DNA of 64,000 bases, from contig BSBK01001534.1 of assembly GCA_027943335.1 (NCBI GenBank), positions 1,295,001-1,359,000 on the forward strand, read 5' to 3'. Position 1 is the stretch's first letter, and each line of letters opens with the position of its first letter. Under the pieces are notes generated by a model. It was given only the letters and a program-made list of their open reading frames with translations, ran no database searches and was not told the origin of the DNA. Origin of the DNA: Chamaecyparis obtusa (lineage: Eukaryota > Streptophyta > Pinopsida > Cupressales > Cupressaceae). A program made the translations under genes and the position numbers. This document shows, piece by piece, positions 9,354 to 21,660 of the stretch.

Positions 9354-12300
9354 GTAACTAATCAACTAAAATATTCAATGTTTCTTTACTCTTCTAAAGA
9401 CATTTATTTATCATCTTGTAGAAATTATCTTCTTTATTGTTTGGATTTGATTATTTCATCACTGTTTAACATATTTTAATAGCTATCATCAATTAAATAT
9501 TATTAGGCTTCCATGTATACTAGTCAATTAAAGGATTCAATATGCATGATTTGAAATAGTTTTTTTTTTAATTATAGTGTAAAGAAACATTCTGATGTAG
9601 AGGTGGTGTGTGGTATCCATCTTCATCCATTCCACTTTGCAATAACTTCTTTACCTCAATGTCCCTCCATGACTTGTCTCCCAAGTGTACCTAGTTCCTC
9701 CTAGACACCATATCTTCACCCAAAGCCCCAAGCTTTGTTCTAACTTCATGAAACATCTCCATATATCCTATCTACCATGTTTCATCAACCCATTAAGTCT
9801 AGATCACTCATCTTCTATCCAACACACATAATCAGTCCTTGAAGCTAGTAGCCCTCACTAGTCATTAATTTGACTTTTCCTCCAACTTTCCCCAAACAAC
9901 TAAGGAAACTAATACATGATTTTGATACCCTTTTGGGATCTTTAAATCCTCTAAAAATTTTAGCCTATGCTCCTTTGGACCATACCCAAGATCCAATACC
10001 CCTAGCCTATCCTCACTAGGCCTAATTCTCCACTTTTACAAAGCAACCCCTAACTCCACTTGCTCCCATGAGTCCAAATACTAAAAAATTATTTCTAGAG
10101 GTTGAGAAATAATGGATTCCAAACTTACAAGGTTCTAACCTTCACCCAACTCATTTGCCACCAAGCCCTTGGTTCCAGGGTCACTAATCTAGGGCCTGTT
10201 CAACATGACCTCTAAACTCACTCCCAAATTAAAAAAATAGCACAAACACTTCATAAATGATCCCCCCATACACATTCCATCACCAAATCTCCACTTACAT
10301 GGATCAAATCACTTTCATAATGACTGGTGTCTGAATCCGGGCTTAGTCTCCATCAGCAAACAACCAACTTTTGTGGTTCTTCCAACAAATCTGCACTCCA
10401 CTGCATACAATTTAGTTAGCATAGCTTAGTTAATTTAGTTTCTTTATTCTGCATTGCATTTTCCATAAGTCTTAAATTATATTTATCTATTAGTGTCATT
10501 GATTGCCTTAGCTCACCAAAGTGCTAGTAGAAGTGAGGTGGTGTTGGGCCGATTCATCTTTGAGATTTCAATCTTGAGGGTGCTAATTTCTCTTCTCCAC
10601 AAGCACAAAAGATAAGACACTACCTCAATGAACAAGCAACAGATAAGACCTGCAAATTTAAACCTTATCAACTCACAACAACCGGATTATGAATTAGAAA
10701 AAATTGCTTTTAAAGTTGAAATACTCTTAAAGTTGGCATTGCAACAAGCACTCACCCAACAATGACAAGTCATGGCTTCAATACTCAAATAACTCACCCT
10801 TCCAAAGCTATTGTTCAAGGATAGTTCAATATGGTTGACCTGTTGAAATGCTTACTATAACTATCATGGATTGATGAACAAGTTATCACCAATGAACCAA
10901 AGTTTGATTAACCTATAAAACTAATTTGGCAACTTGTTATAGACATTGCAATGCTAATTGTAATGTATATAAAATAACCTGATTGAATGAGCTGATTTCA
11001 TTTGGAATGATATTGATGTCTCTTTAATATACTACAAAAGGATGTGAATATGAAAGACTGCAACTCTTCACTAATCCTTAGTAAATCAAACCACTTAGCA
11101 ATTAATTATTTAACTCTTGGAAATCATGATTCACACCTTTTATGTTAATTGGTGCTTAATGCATTGTTTCATCATCTTATCTTTTGCGCACGATAAACTC
11201 AATAACTTCTCCTTTGATCGGCGATTATGGAGATTATAAGAGTGATCAAAATGCATCAAAAACATAGTAGATCATAAGAGTGATCAAAATGCATCAAAAA
11301 CATAGTAGAAAATATAACATATAAAATTTGTCGAAAGGGTAGATATGGTGAAGAGTAGAAGTGGATGTGTCATGTAGCAATTTAAGCAATGAACTCAAGG
11401 AAAATTTGGATTTATAACTATCCAAGATGAGTCTCGATCACTATGATGAAATCTTAGGGCAGTAATATACATTGATCTAATAGTGAAAAGTACAACAATG
11501 ACATGAAAGGTGTGGATAAAGCCATGAATAAAGACTACAAAGTGGTCATACCAATGATGTCAAATTGTGCATAGAATGGTGCTATCAATTGAGCATCATA
11601 TGATAGTCCAAGATAGTGAAAGATCTAAAGGACACCAGGGATAATGCATTTAGTTCAAAAAATATTTGGAGGTAGTTATCATGAGCATTAAAGAAGTAGG
11701 AATATAGACTATAAGATTAAAACACTTGCTTCTAAAGACATAATTAGTGGTTTTACACAAATACAGTAATTAAGGTAAATGTCAAAGTAACAATTATGAA
11801 GATTAAGACATGTCATAAGCGCATGGGTATGAGGACTAATAAATCAAAGCATTGATGCTACAATCAAATGCATGGGAGTTAGTCTCACAAACCACAGTAG
11901 CAAAATTGATTTTCATTTCTAAAAGACAACATGACAGATATGAAGAAGACTAGTGGTTCTTAATTCTAAAAAGTGGTAATATAGATATGTGTTGACAGTC
12001 TTAGTAATGAGATACATAGTCACCAAAGTGAAAGGGTATACTGTGAAGACAATGGTAATTAGTACATATAAAAGCAGTCAATGGAAGTGATGGATCTCTA
12101 ATTTTTTGGGTTGGTAGTAGCATGGCATCTCACTAAAGTATAATGAGGTAAAAGAAGATACAATAAAAGATATAGTCATGGTTGTGATATATAGTAAACA
12201 AACATGAGCATATTTATATCCTCCATGATCAAAGAACAATAAATACAAATATTTTTGTCAACATTTAGATCTTTAGAAATATTTTGAACACTGGACTAGG

Positions 12301-13984
12301 CCAAACTCTTGGACAGTTATGTGATTGAATGAAAAATGCATCACATTCATATGAATTAAGATCATCCCAAGAAAGAACAATGAAGAAGTGACAAAATTAT
12401 ACCTCTTCTTGGTGGCCTAATATTTACAAGCATTTTAACTTTTTCAAGCTCAATGGTTATCTCTACTACCAACTCATCATATGCCAAGCAACATCTTTCT
12501 CACCCTTGGCATTTACCAAAAGGTGGTCACATTCTACATGCATACTTCCCCAGGTCATTAGGCATTGACTTAAGGGCATATAGTGACCCTCATAAAATTT
12601 ATGCTATCAACCAGTAGGCCTTGACCAATGGAGATCAATCAAATTTTAGATAAGGAAAAGAAGCATTGGAATAGATCAACATAGGATGTACATAGGCCTG
12701 GTTTAATGTTAATGCACTTTTAAATGACACACAAATGATCCTAGGTTGAAAGTTCATAGTCTTGATTCTTGAATTAACAGTTTTGTGGGATTCTATGAGT
12801 GAGAAATGCTTTATCACTTCTCGGGGTGGTCCCCAAATGGTGTGATGTTCACCTTTTTATGTTGATCATTAAGTAAAATGAACTAGATTGATCTTCTTCC
12901 TTATTTTTATTATTTATCAATTTCAAATTTCCTATGGCCTATATTTCAAATAGATGCATACCAACTCTTTTAATTAGGTGTTTTGCATGTGATATGTGCC
13001 TTTCAAGACACATAGAAAAAAAAAGAGAAGATAATAAATGAGAAACAATCAAAATGAAGGCCACAACAATCATCTGCTTGTTATCTCATAACTATTTTGT
13101 ATTCATGGTTTAGTTGTTTTGATTCAAGTCTTGAACCCATGAACAAAAGAGTAGCACTTATATTTAAGACAGTTGATCACTTGGTTTTCTAATGTACCGT
13201 TCATGTATCAAAGTGGTGTTGTCAATGGTACCATGCTTACTCTTTCAGTCTTATCAACAATGGCATACAATCTTTTCTCTTGATATCAAATGATCTGTCT
13301 TGCTGTTTATTGTGAAGTCTTATAAATAACATGACTTTCATAGATATGATATTAGTTCAACTTTCATTTCCTTGATTCTATTCTTATTCATATTTTTTTC
13401 CAATTACTTACATGGTTCATAAAACATCCTTTAATATTGACTAGCTATTTGTAACTATTTAATGCTATGTACAATTGATACTTCTACTTCCTAACTAACT
13501 TGAAAGTGTCCCAAGTCTACCTCACCTGGTCCAAAACATATGTTTTATGCTTGTTTTGTTTCATGGATATGATGGAGACATCACAGTTTAGAAAACTAAA
13601 CTAAGACCTGAATGCAAACTTTTTGATGCTAATAGGTAAGTCCCAAAATATTAATCAAATTTTGTTTCACTAGATTATATTACAGCTACAACAAAATAGA
13701 TGCAATCAGGAATACTTCATATTTTTAGACCAGTACTAGTCATTCATTAAAACCATCTAATAATCTAGATAAATAAACAACTATTGTTTGAACTTAAGTT
13801 TGTAAATATATGGTTCAAACAAACCTCATCAAATATCAATATCAACAAATTTTAAATGGCTTTGAGAAGCAAGAAACCATGCTAACATTCATGTTGCATT
13901 TGACATTGCAATGCTAATTATAGATAACCAATATATTCAACTAAAAGTAGGAATATATTGAAAATGGTGTACCACATTTTTTTT
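9354..13984. other. 4.6-kb non-coding stretch, nothing assignable
   Basis: AT-rich DNA with no coding region, LTR pair or transposase motif that I can identify. The only structure seen is a 38-bp tandem duplication (listed separately). A short sequence at 12821-12850 resembles an LTR/primer-site junction but lacks a partner. Confidence 0.5.
11232..11307 (+). repeat. 38-bp direct tandem duplication
   Basis: 11232-11269 and 11270-11307 are the same 38 bp except one base (GATTATAAG versus GATCATAAG). Confidence 0.95.
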
Positions 13985-14410
13985 TTAAACAAAAGTTTGA
14001 ATTGGTCGCAATTTTGACCTTTACACAGCACTATTTTCGACTAGAATAATATACATTCAATGGTGGATTGGTCACAATTTTGACCTTTACACAATACTAT
14101 TTTCGACAAGAATGCTATACATTCGATGGTCTTTTCAACAAATGAGGGTGGATAATTCGAGGGCATAAAGGTTGATATTTTGACCTTCACACCAATTGAC
14201 TTCGACGAGGTGATGGTGTTATTCTTCCAATTCGAAGAGATTGTTTTAGTGGATAATTCGACGACTTGTCTGGTCAAAATTGCAACTATTATTCACCATG
14301 TAGAAAATTTGATGAAAAAAGATCGATGACAATTTTAGTCATCTATTCGACCAATTGTTGTAGAAAATTTGACCAATTCTCGTCGAAATTTAGGGTAAAA
14401 TTTACTAGTG
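13985..14410 (+). mobile_element. CACTA transposon terminus with subterminal repeats
   Basis: The segment ends ...AGGGTAAAATTTACTAGTG. Read from the other strand it begins CACTAGTAAATTTTACCC, a CACTA-type terminal repeat ending at 14406-14410 (TAGTG). Inside are many short TTCGA/TCGAA motifs in both orientations (for example 14035, 14102, 14156, 14208, 14236, 14259, 14344, 14391) and a 66-bp tandem pair at 14004-14069 and 14070-14135 beginning GGTC(G/A)CAATTTTGACC. Clustered subterminal repeats are the binding sites of TNPA-type proteins in studied CACTA elements. No matching CACTAGTAAA start is visible elsewhere in the window, so the partner end would lie before position 1 if this terminus belongs to the transposase genes at 1-7946. 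Confidence 0.65.
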
Positions 14411-15323
14411 ATCACTTTGTCATCATGTCCCTAAAAACACTCTAATGTGTATATTCTCCAATGTTTTTCACAAGTATATCACAAGAAAAAAATTCCAAAC
14501 AGCCTACCTAAAGTCAATTTTGGGTTGTAAACATGGCTCTACAAGGTGGCCTTGCTATTTTATCCAGGTTTTAATATATATTCCATTCAAATAGACTTCA
14601 ATCTCTCATCCTCCAAGGAGACTTCCCACATGCACCAAAGTACAATTTTGCGCAATCCGTGAGGACTACTAGAGGAAGGTTGAAAAATTAAAATCCATTT
14701 TTCATGCACCCCATTAAGGATACATGTGTTTCATTTTAGAGTGGGTCGGATTCCCATGGAAAAAGTGAGTGTATCCCACTTTGGGCTGTCCCTCTCACTG
14801 GCCTTGTTAAGGCAAACTTGGGAGGCGAGCCCACTATTGCTCTAGCATATATATGAAAAACAAGAAATGAACTTAGGCCGACAAGTTTGGGGGTTTGATT
14901 CACTCAAAGAGTGAATAACATATCCCTATTGTCTTTCTTTGTTCCACACACTTAGACACACATTTGTTCTTTCCCAATCTCTTGACAAGGAGATTGTTAC
15001 AATTGAAGTGTGAAATTCATTTCCTATTTTATCCCAAGCTTATATCAAAAGGAATGCTACAATTTAATCAAATGCAAGCTTGAATAGTAGAATACCTTTC
15101 CTTGTAGCTAGCCTAAGCTAGGGGCATTTTTGAAAGGTTTCATCATTGTGTTTTTTTTTAACTCACCTTGGCAAGATCCTCCACCAAATGTGCTTGTCCA
15201 CTAGCAAGTTAGTCAACAATAACAAACACTATGAGGGGAAACCAAAATTGAACTTGATAAAGAAAAGATTTATGTAATGAATTTTAAGTACTTTAATTGC
15301 AAATTTTCAAACAAAAATTTGAA
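14411..15323. other. no gene seen
   Basis: Non-coding. No element boundary or repeat that I can name. Confidence 0.5.
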
Positions 15324-15539
15324 CTAAGGACTAAAGATCCAATTAAGAGAGACAAATTTCTGTTTATAAGCTTCAATTACAGCAAGGTATTTTTGATATA
15401 CCTGATTATCCTCCTCTTGTGTTAACTCAAGAACAACCTTGATATGTGCTTGGTTCTCTTTCTTAATTTTCTTTTCTAGTGCCTTTCCCTCTTGGTTGAA
15501 TCTGCTTTCAGGTTTCTGCACCTTCGAATGTCTATTCAT
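15324..15539 (-). CDS. hypothetical lysine/glutamate-rich ORF, 71 residues
   Basis: Open frame starting MNRHSKVQKPESRFNQEG with strong coiled-coil character (LEKKIKKENQAHIKVVLEL, EEDNQVYQKYLAVIEAYKQ). It uses ATG at 15539. It is not a shadow of another gene and its composition looks coding, but I recognise no family. It could be one exon of a captured gene or part of the gypsy-like element whose LTR lies to its right. Confidence 0.3.
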   Translation of the reverse strand: MNRHSKVQKPESRFNQEGKALEKKIKKENQAHIKVVLELTQEEDNQVYQKYLAVIEAYKQKFVSLNWIFSP

Positions 15540-16220
15540 TTACTGTTAAATCACATAAACAAAATGTTAGATGAGTGATTTAACCAATTAAATAGTAAAT
15601 ATAGACAACAGATAATATGTGACATCCTCCAGCTAATAGGCGGAAACAAAATGCTCGCAGGCATAATTTTACAGATACCGAGTGACACTCTACAATGCCA
15701 CAAGCGATACTAAAAATCACAAAAGTGTGTACAATTTATTCCTAAGCGTGAACAAAACTTTAAATTGCAGAAAATGATTATTGCAAAGCGACACCTTAAC
15801 TAACAGTAAGTGAAAACTGAAATATCCAAAGCGTGACAGTAATTTGAAAATTGTGAAGCAAAGCCTGGACTTAAGCGACAACAAATTTCAACTAAGTGAT
15901 ATTTCAAGAATCATAGGCATAACTATTAATTAAAAGTGCGAAGCAAAGCTTTAAGATATGTGATAATAAAAGCAAGCAAGGCGATACTCCCTGAGTCACA
16001 GATGTGACTTGAAGAAACAAAGGTTGAATACTTTACGATTGCAGGTGTGAATCTCCAGCTAATCCACATGAGTATAGAGATTGTAGGCGGCAATAAAATG
16101 ACTACAGGCATGAACAAATCTCCTGTAAGCATGACTTCACCAATTTCCTGCAAGATAAACATAGAAAATAGAGAATACAAATATGCAAATGAAGATCTAA
16201 ATGATGAAATGAGGCCTAGA
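15540..16220 (-). other. possible internal region of a gypsy-like element, no coding motif
   Basis: Lies inside (left of) the minus-strand LTR and primer-site-like sequence at 16221-17113, so it would be leader sequence of that element. I see no gag, protease or RT motif on either strand. Confidence 0.35.
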
Positions 16221-16238
16221 GCCCCACGGTGGGCACCA
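16221..16238 (-). promoter_or_regulatory. primer-binding-site-like sequence of a gypsy-type element
   Basis: The minus strand reads TGGTGCCCACCGTGGGGC, the wording found right after the 5' LTR in many plant Ty3-gypsy elements (TGGCGCCCACCGTGGGG). It lies 4 nt inside the LTR edge at 16243. Confidence 0.6.
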
Positions 16239-16242
16239 TTTG

Positions 16243-17113
16243 TGTTGTGATGAATATCACCTTCATGAAATTAAGATCTAATAGCATCAATTTAAAGAAA
16301 ATACAATGCAAATCTAATTTAAAATGAAACTATAATCTAGAACATCTCATGGTTCTCTAGAAAGAAGTGGTAAATGAAGCTCTTACCTTAGATCCTCACT
16401 AGTGACACCTCTAAAATGAGAATTTATGCTTCTACTATGCTCATTCGATGCTTAATCTAGCTCAACTTGAAAAACTACAATGATAATTTCTCTAAAGGCT
16501 CTTAATTTGCTCTTAGAATGCACTCAATTGCCGATAATAACAATGCTTTGCAAATGAAGTTCTAAGATGGAAATGCTCTCCAAAATGCCTCATATTTATA
16601 GTAAATTTCCAAGGGTAGGGGGTGGAGTGAAGTAATCATGGTTATCCCTTGGTTGAGTCAAATACTTTGCTTTGTTCATAAATGGGGGGACAAATGAGGG
16701 GACAAGCCTTTAAATGGTTTCAAAGCTTTGGACAATTTAAATGTTTAAGTGATTTATGTCTTTTTCTCCTCAATTTTCATTAGTTCATCACTTTGTTGAA
16801 AGAAATTAGGATTTATTGAATTCAATTAATTAATTAAATTTAGCCATGTAAGGGTAATGGGTTCATTTTAATTTTTGATTAAAACAACTATACAATTAAT
16901 TGATTAAAATCAATTATATATTGTTTTTTATCCCTTTAAGCTTTTGATTTAATTATTTAACATCCTTATTTAATTTCTCCTTTATTTTAATTGATTTTGT
17001 CCAACTTTATTTAATTATGTCCATTTTTACTTGATTTGATCCATTTTGACGATTTAGTGCATTTTATTGATTTTTGCAATTTAAAAGCACTTGTCCAATT
17101 TTGTGTGTCTACA
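16243..17113 (-). repeat. orphan gypsy-like LTR (871 bp)
   Basis: Read on the minus strand it runs from TGTAGACACACAAAATTGG to ATTCATCACAACA, a TG..CA unit with the primer-site-like sequence following. No second copy of the LTR is visible, so the element has lost its other end. The right border (17113) is chosen from the TGTAGACAC start alone. Confidence 0.5.
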
Positions 17114-18629
17114 GGTTCAATCCATTCTAGTTTTGTGCTTTTGATTAGTTTTTTGTGTTCTTGAAAGCCTAAGTTGGGATTTTGGGTCTAAAAGCTTAAA
17201 AAGCTTAGTAAAACTTGTATTTGATCCTAAAATAGCCTCTATGGTGTTTTTACATCATTTGAGATAGGTTAAAGGTCATAAAACCATCCTAGAAGCAATT
17301 TTGTAAAAGTTATAAAAAATGTTGCATGACAACATTTGCAAATTTTCAAAGTTGCATGACAATATTGTTAAGGAATGATTCCATTTGATGGTGGAGGCAT
17401 GGTAGTTATGGTAACTGCCTAAAATCATGGGAAAAGCATATTTCTCCATGAAGAAGCCTATTTCCCAAGGTTAGGCATTGTGGAGAAGTAATTGAATTTG
17501 TCTGAAGTTGCTCTGTAATATTGAGTTTGTGTGCACTATGTTTATTTTGTTTACTTGAGCTCTTTCATGTGTTGAATCACTCAAACTTGAGTTGGATTCT
17601 TGTAGTTAACCTAGTTAGTGTACATCTTACTTTGATCAGAAGTTTCTTAGTGTTCATTTGTATAGCTTTGTAAAATCTTTTGTTAGGTTATAATTTACTG
17701 ATTTTGTTGTGATAATTTTGAGGAAAATGGCTCCCACATAGATCTCTACAGTGCATTTCATCATGGCCATGGGGAATACGGTAGGGGAGCCCTTGTATAG
17801 TGTAAATAATGAAGGAGGATCTTTGTGAATAAGTTTAGCTATTTTAAATGATAAGCCCTAGGTGAGTCTAGGGTACTTGGTTAGGTGGCTGTTAGTGATC
17901 TAATGGTGTATGAATGCAAGGGCATGATTTTCAAAGTGGACCCAAGAGTTTTTTTGTGATCATTGAGGTCATACATTGGCCTCATAAGAAGATTAGGCCT
18001 TTCCCAATCCATTTGAGTATATTTTCAAGCATAAGTCATTGGATTGGTCCTGAATAGCCCAGTTAGCCCTATTTGCCCTTGATTCTAGGAATCCACTGTA
18101 TAGAGACCTTGGAAACTCAAGAACTACAAAATATTTCATGTCTTGGAAAAGGGTACTCGAATATAATATTTTTTTGGGGGGGTTGTTTGGAAATGTTTTG
18201 AAAGAAGTGGGAAAAACTAGTTAGATAGGGCTAGTAGGACAACTAGGTCTAAAAACCAAGATTCCTAGAGATTTAGGAGATCATTTATGAAAGTAATGAT
18301 ACCCTCACATAATGGGATCATATGAAATCCAAGAAGAAGACTAGAATGAACTATATCCCCTTTAAACACTTGACAAATGGTGGAGTTAAAAAGACACTTG
18401 GAGACATCCAAGAAAGAGAAAAGAAATGGTGAAAGACATGTTGGTAGACACCCCTAGTGAAGCCCAATGGTTAGTAACTCTTAGTAAAGTGTAGAAGAAG
18501 TCCTAAACTAGCTAATTAAGGACTTGGAAGATCCTAGAAGAAAGCATAGGGTCTTGAGAAGTACTAGGCTCATTTAGTGTCCTAGTGAGATTGTGCATGC
18601 ACACTAGGGTGTGCTCTATCACCGTGGCT
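17114..18629. other. no gene seen
   Basis: Non-coding AT-rich DNA flanking the orphan LTR. No open frame with family similarity on either strand. Confidence 0.5.
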
Positions 18630-19080
18630 TTGAGAAATCAAGTACAATATATAATAATCAATGGAAGAAAATAATGATTCCCTATCCTGATAGTCAATCA
18701 TGTGATAAATTGAAAACACATAGTAGTTAATCATTGATGCCCTAGGTCATCACAACACACAAGTAGATAATAAAAATGCAAGGATCCAACAATAATGCCC
18801 TGGTGTTAAACATGGGTCCCCAAAGATCTAAACAAGTAAAATACAATAGTGAGCATTATAATGTTGTGTCAATAACCAAATCAAAGATATATACAAAAGG
18901 AAGAAATAGTCACAAGCCCACAGCCTTGAGCAAGTAAATAATCATCAATAGAAGTAAAGCATGATGTTTTGAGCTCACATGAAGAAAATAGAATGATCAA
19001 AGATCCAGATAAACACCTAACTCTTCTTGCCTAGCTTGAATTCACGTGTGCAACTCAGATTTGGGGAAAATTAGAAATGA
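18630..19080 (+). repeat. 300-bp-family repeat copy plus flank shared with 23.55-24.01 kb
   Basis: Carries the family's ordered landmarks: GATGCCCTAGGTCATCACAA (near 18738), AATGCCCTGGTGTTAAACA, GAGCATTATAATGTTGTGTC and a purine-rich end. The following ~100 bp (CTCTTCTTGCCTAGCTTGA, then AAATTAGAAATGA) matches 23925-24000 behind the tandem array. Confidence 0.8.
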
Positions 19081-19127
19081 GCCTTTCTTTTTTTGTGCAT
19101 CAAGGTAGGATTCTATGCATCATAGTG

Positions 19128-19202
19128 GACATGAAAGTAGCCAAGTCTATGCACATTGTCTTGGAAGAACATATGAAGCATAGACTTGGCTACTTTCATG
19201 TC
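19128..19202 (+). repeat. perfect 25-bp inverted repeat with 25-nt spacer
   Basis: 19128-19152 (GACATGAAAGTAGCCAAGTC, then TATGC) is the exact reverse complement of 19178-19202, so a transcript would fold into a 25-bp stem with a 25-nt loop. A second, shorter inverted pair (about 19207-19218 and 19268-19279, CTTAGTGAGTAC / ATACTCACTAAG) follows at once. Confidence 0.95.
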
Positions 19203-19304
19203 TTGTTCTTAGTGAGTACCAATCGTTATGATGAACTAAAAGTAATGCTTACTGAGTATCATAATGTATACTCACTAAGGATTGGAATATTTTTACATTA
19301 AAAA

Positions 19305-19690
19305 TGAGCCGATAGTGAGTCATGCAATGAATTGAAAACAAGTAATAGTTAATCATTGATGCCCTAGGTCATCACAATAGAAAGATAATAAAAATGCAAG
19401 GATCCATCAATAATGCCCTAGTGTTAAACATGGATCCTCAAAGATCCAAACAAGTAAAATAAAATAGTGAGCATTATAATTTTGTGTCAATAACCAAATC
19501 AAATCAAGCAATGATATATATAGAAAGAAGAAACAGTCACAAGCCCACGACCTTGAGCAATCAAGTACAATATATAATCATAAATGGAAGAAAATAATGA
19601 TGCCCTAGCTCAATAGTGAATCATGTGATGAATTGAAAACAAGTAATACTTAATCATTGATTCCCTAGGTGGAGGTAATGATAATGATGC
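19305..19690 (+). repeat. 300-bp-family repeat, one full and one partial copy
   Basis: A full copy from about 19305 to 19560 with all family landmarks, then a partial copy to about 19680 ending in TTGATTCCCTAGGTGGAGG. Confidence 0.8.
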
Positions 19691-19783
19691 TTTGAGCTCA
19701 CATAAAGCAAATGGAATGATCAAAGAGACAAATAAACACCTACATCTACACAAAGAAAGTAGTGAAAAATAAAACATTTGGGC

Positions 19784-20052
19784 TCACACAGGCCGTGAGC
19801 ATAGCCAACTCCTAGAAAGATAAGGTTGAATACATACATACATGAGTAAAGGAGCATAAACAATAGGGTACTAGACATTTCCTTAAGAGATGATGGAAGG
19901 ATGACTAGGGTGTGAATCTAGTGTGCTCCTAGTTGATCTAGAACCTCCAAGAAGGAAAGAAATGGGGTTAGATCCAAGGGATCTAAGAAAGGCATGATAT
20001 CATATTACATATCCTCATCTACAATCATGCATGTGCATAATCAAGCCATATT
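19784..20052 (+). repeat. ~270-bp block, first copy of a direct duplication
   Basis: From GTGAGCATAGCCAACTCCTA to CATAATCAAGCCATAT. It repeats with about 5-8% visible differences at 22446-22701. The two copies are in the same orientation, 2.4 kb apart. Confidence 0.85.
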
Positions 20053-20227
20053 GTAGATGCATCATCTGAACAATGAAACAACAACATCAAATGTTGGTGT
20101 TTCATTTGATTTTTCTATGGCATCATTTCCAAATGAGGCATCCTCAACAATAACTCAGATTATTTCATAAGGTCATGGTGTTCCAATACAAGGTAATTGT
20201 AGTCATAATAAAAAATGCATTTTTATT

Positions 20228-20520
20228 ATCTGCTTGATGTGATGACCTAGGGCATCAATGATTAACTATTACTTATTTTTAATTCATTGTATGATTGACT
20301 ATCAGGCTAGGGCATCATTATTTTCTTCCATTGATGATTATATACTATACTTAATTTCTCAAGTCCGTGGGCCTGTGACTATTTCTTCCTTCTATATATA
20401 TCATTTCTTTATTTGATTTGGTTATTAACACAACATTATAATGCTCACTATTGTTTTTTACTTGTTTGGATCTTTGAGGACCCCTGTTTACCACTAGGGC
20501 ATTATTGTTGGATCTCATGA
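20228..20520 (-). repeat. inverted copy of the 300-bp repeat family
   Basis: The plus strand reads TGATGACCTAGGGCATCAAT, ATGATTGACTATCAGGCTAG and AACATTATAATGCTCACTAT, the reverse complement of the family landmarks in reverse order. It is the only inverted copy seen. Confidence 0.85.
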
Positions 20521-21088
20521 AGCTAGGGAATTATGGATTTACTAATTGCATGATCATTTGATGGCATGCTTACTATTTGGGGGACAATTAGATAGTTAGT
20601 TAATGGTTGCAGTCAGTCTTTAGTTGCTTAGAAGTCTTTATTAGTGTTGATCCATGTGAGTGGAGGGGGGATGTGGAGTTGGTGTGTGTATAGAACCATT
20701 TTCAAATGGTATTCATTCAATAAACAAAAACATTTTCTACAAATTGTGAATCTGCCCACAAGGTACATTTAGCCCATGCAGTGCCTTCAAATGTGTTTTG
20801 TGGTGTATTAGTGTTTGGATCATGATGTAATATCATTGTCTTGGGTTTTATTTACATGTCCAAATATTTATTACAATGTTTAATTATTATTAAATCCAAT
20901 GAATTAACTGGTGTCAGATTGTGCGTGGGTTTTCTAGTTGCAATAATGAATTGGGATTGAGGTCTCCATAATGGATTGAATCTCCCACCCCTATGGTCAC
21001 TATAATTGGTGATTGAAGATCCTCCTAAAGATGATATGGATGTGCCAGATGAAAAGAAGGAATAGAAAAAAAAAACAACAATAAAGAA

Positions 21089-21660
21089 ATGAGAATAATT
21101 ATTGATAGTGTTAAAGATCACATTGTGCCAACAATTGCAAATCTAGAGAATGCATATGAGATGTTCACTTCATTTTCTAGCATGTTTCAGATAAACAACA
21201 CAAATAGGGTCCTGGTGCTCAAAAATAACCTCTCCCAGATCAGGATGAATTTGGGGGAGTCAATCACATCCTACTTCATGAGGATCAATGAGCTAAGGAA
21301 TCAACTATCATCAATTGGGTTCAATACAATGATAAAGAGCTAACTGTGACATCTCTTAATAGATTGCCTCTTACTTGGGATGCATTCATTCAAGGGATTA
21401 GTGCATGTTCTAAATTACCTACTCTTGATAGACTAAAGATCGATTGTCTTCAAGAAGAAGCAAGATTAATATTAAGAGGACCAATCTTCAAGGAAGATAT
21501 ACAAGTTATTTACTCTCAAAACTTTAAAAGGGGGATAGGGAAATTAAAGAAAAAGAGAGAATTCAAAAAAGGATAAGAGGAACAAAAATGAAGGAAGTTC
21601 AAAGGACAAAGAGGGAAGAGGAGATAAAAGAACCTAAAACTGAGCTCTTTGCACTTTGAG
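21089..21660 (+). pseudogene. copia-type gag fragment
   Basis: Retrotransposon gag_2/UBN2-type sequence: NLENAYEMFTSFSSMFQ, LSQIRMNLGESITSYFMRI, NELRNQLSSIG, then after a frame change near 21320, LNRLPLTWDAFIQGISA. It ends in a lysine-rich tail (GKLKKKREFKKG onward) and a stop near 21658. There is no zinc knuckle, protease or LTR around it. It lies between the two ~270-bp duplicated blocks. An isolated decayed gag. Confidence 0.8.

Noticed and set aside
12821..12850. Possible LTR/primer-site junction (GGTGGTCCCCAAATGG)
   Set aside because: It resembles the junction at 16.2 kb only loosely, and no LTR edge or partner could be found.
20070..20195. Exon-like frame (NVGVSFDFSMASFPNEAS) followed by GTAATT-like sequence
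   Set aside because: Short, interrupted by a stop, no recognisable family, and it lies in repeat-rich DNA.
18630..20520. Forward and inverted 300-bp repeats as terminal inverted repeats of a DNA transposon
   Set aside because: Copies are at irregular spacing, with no target duplication or transposase between them.
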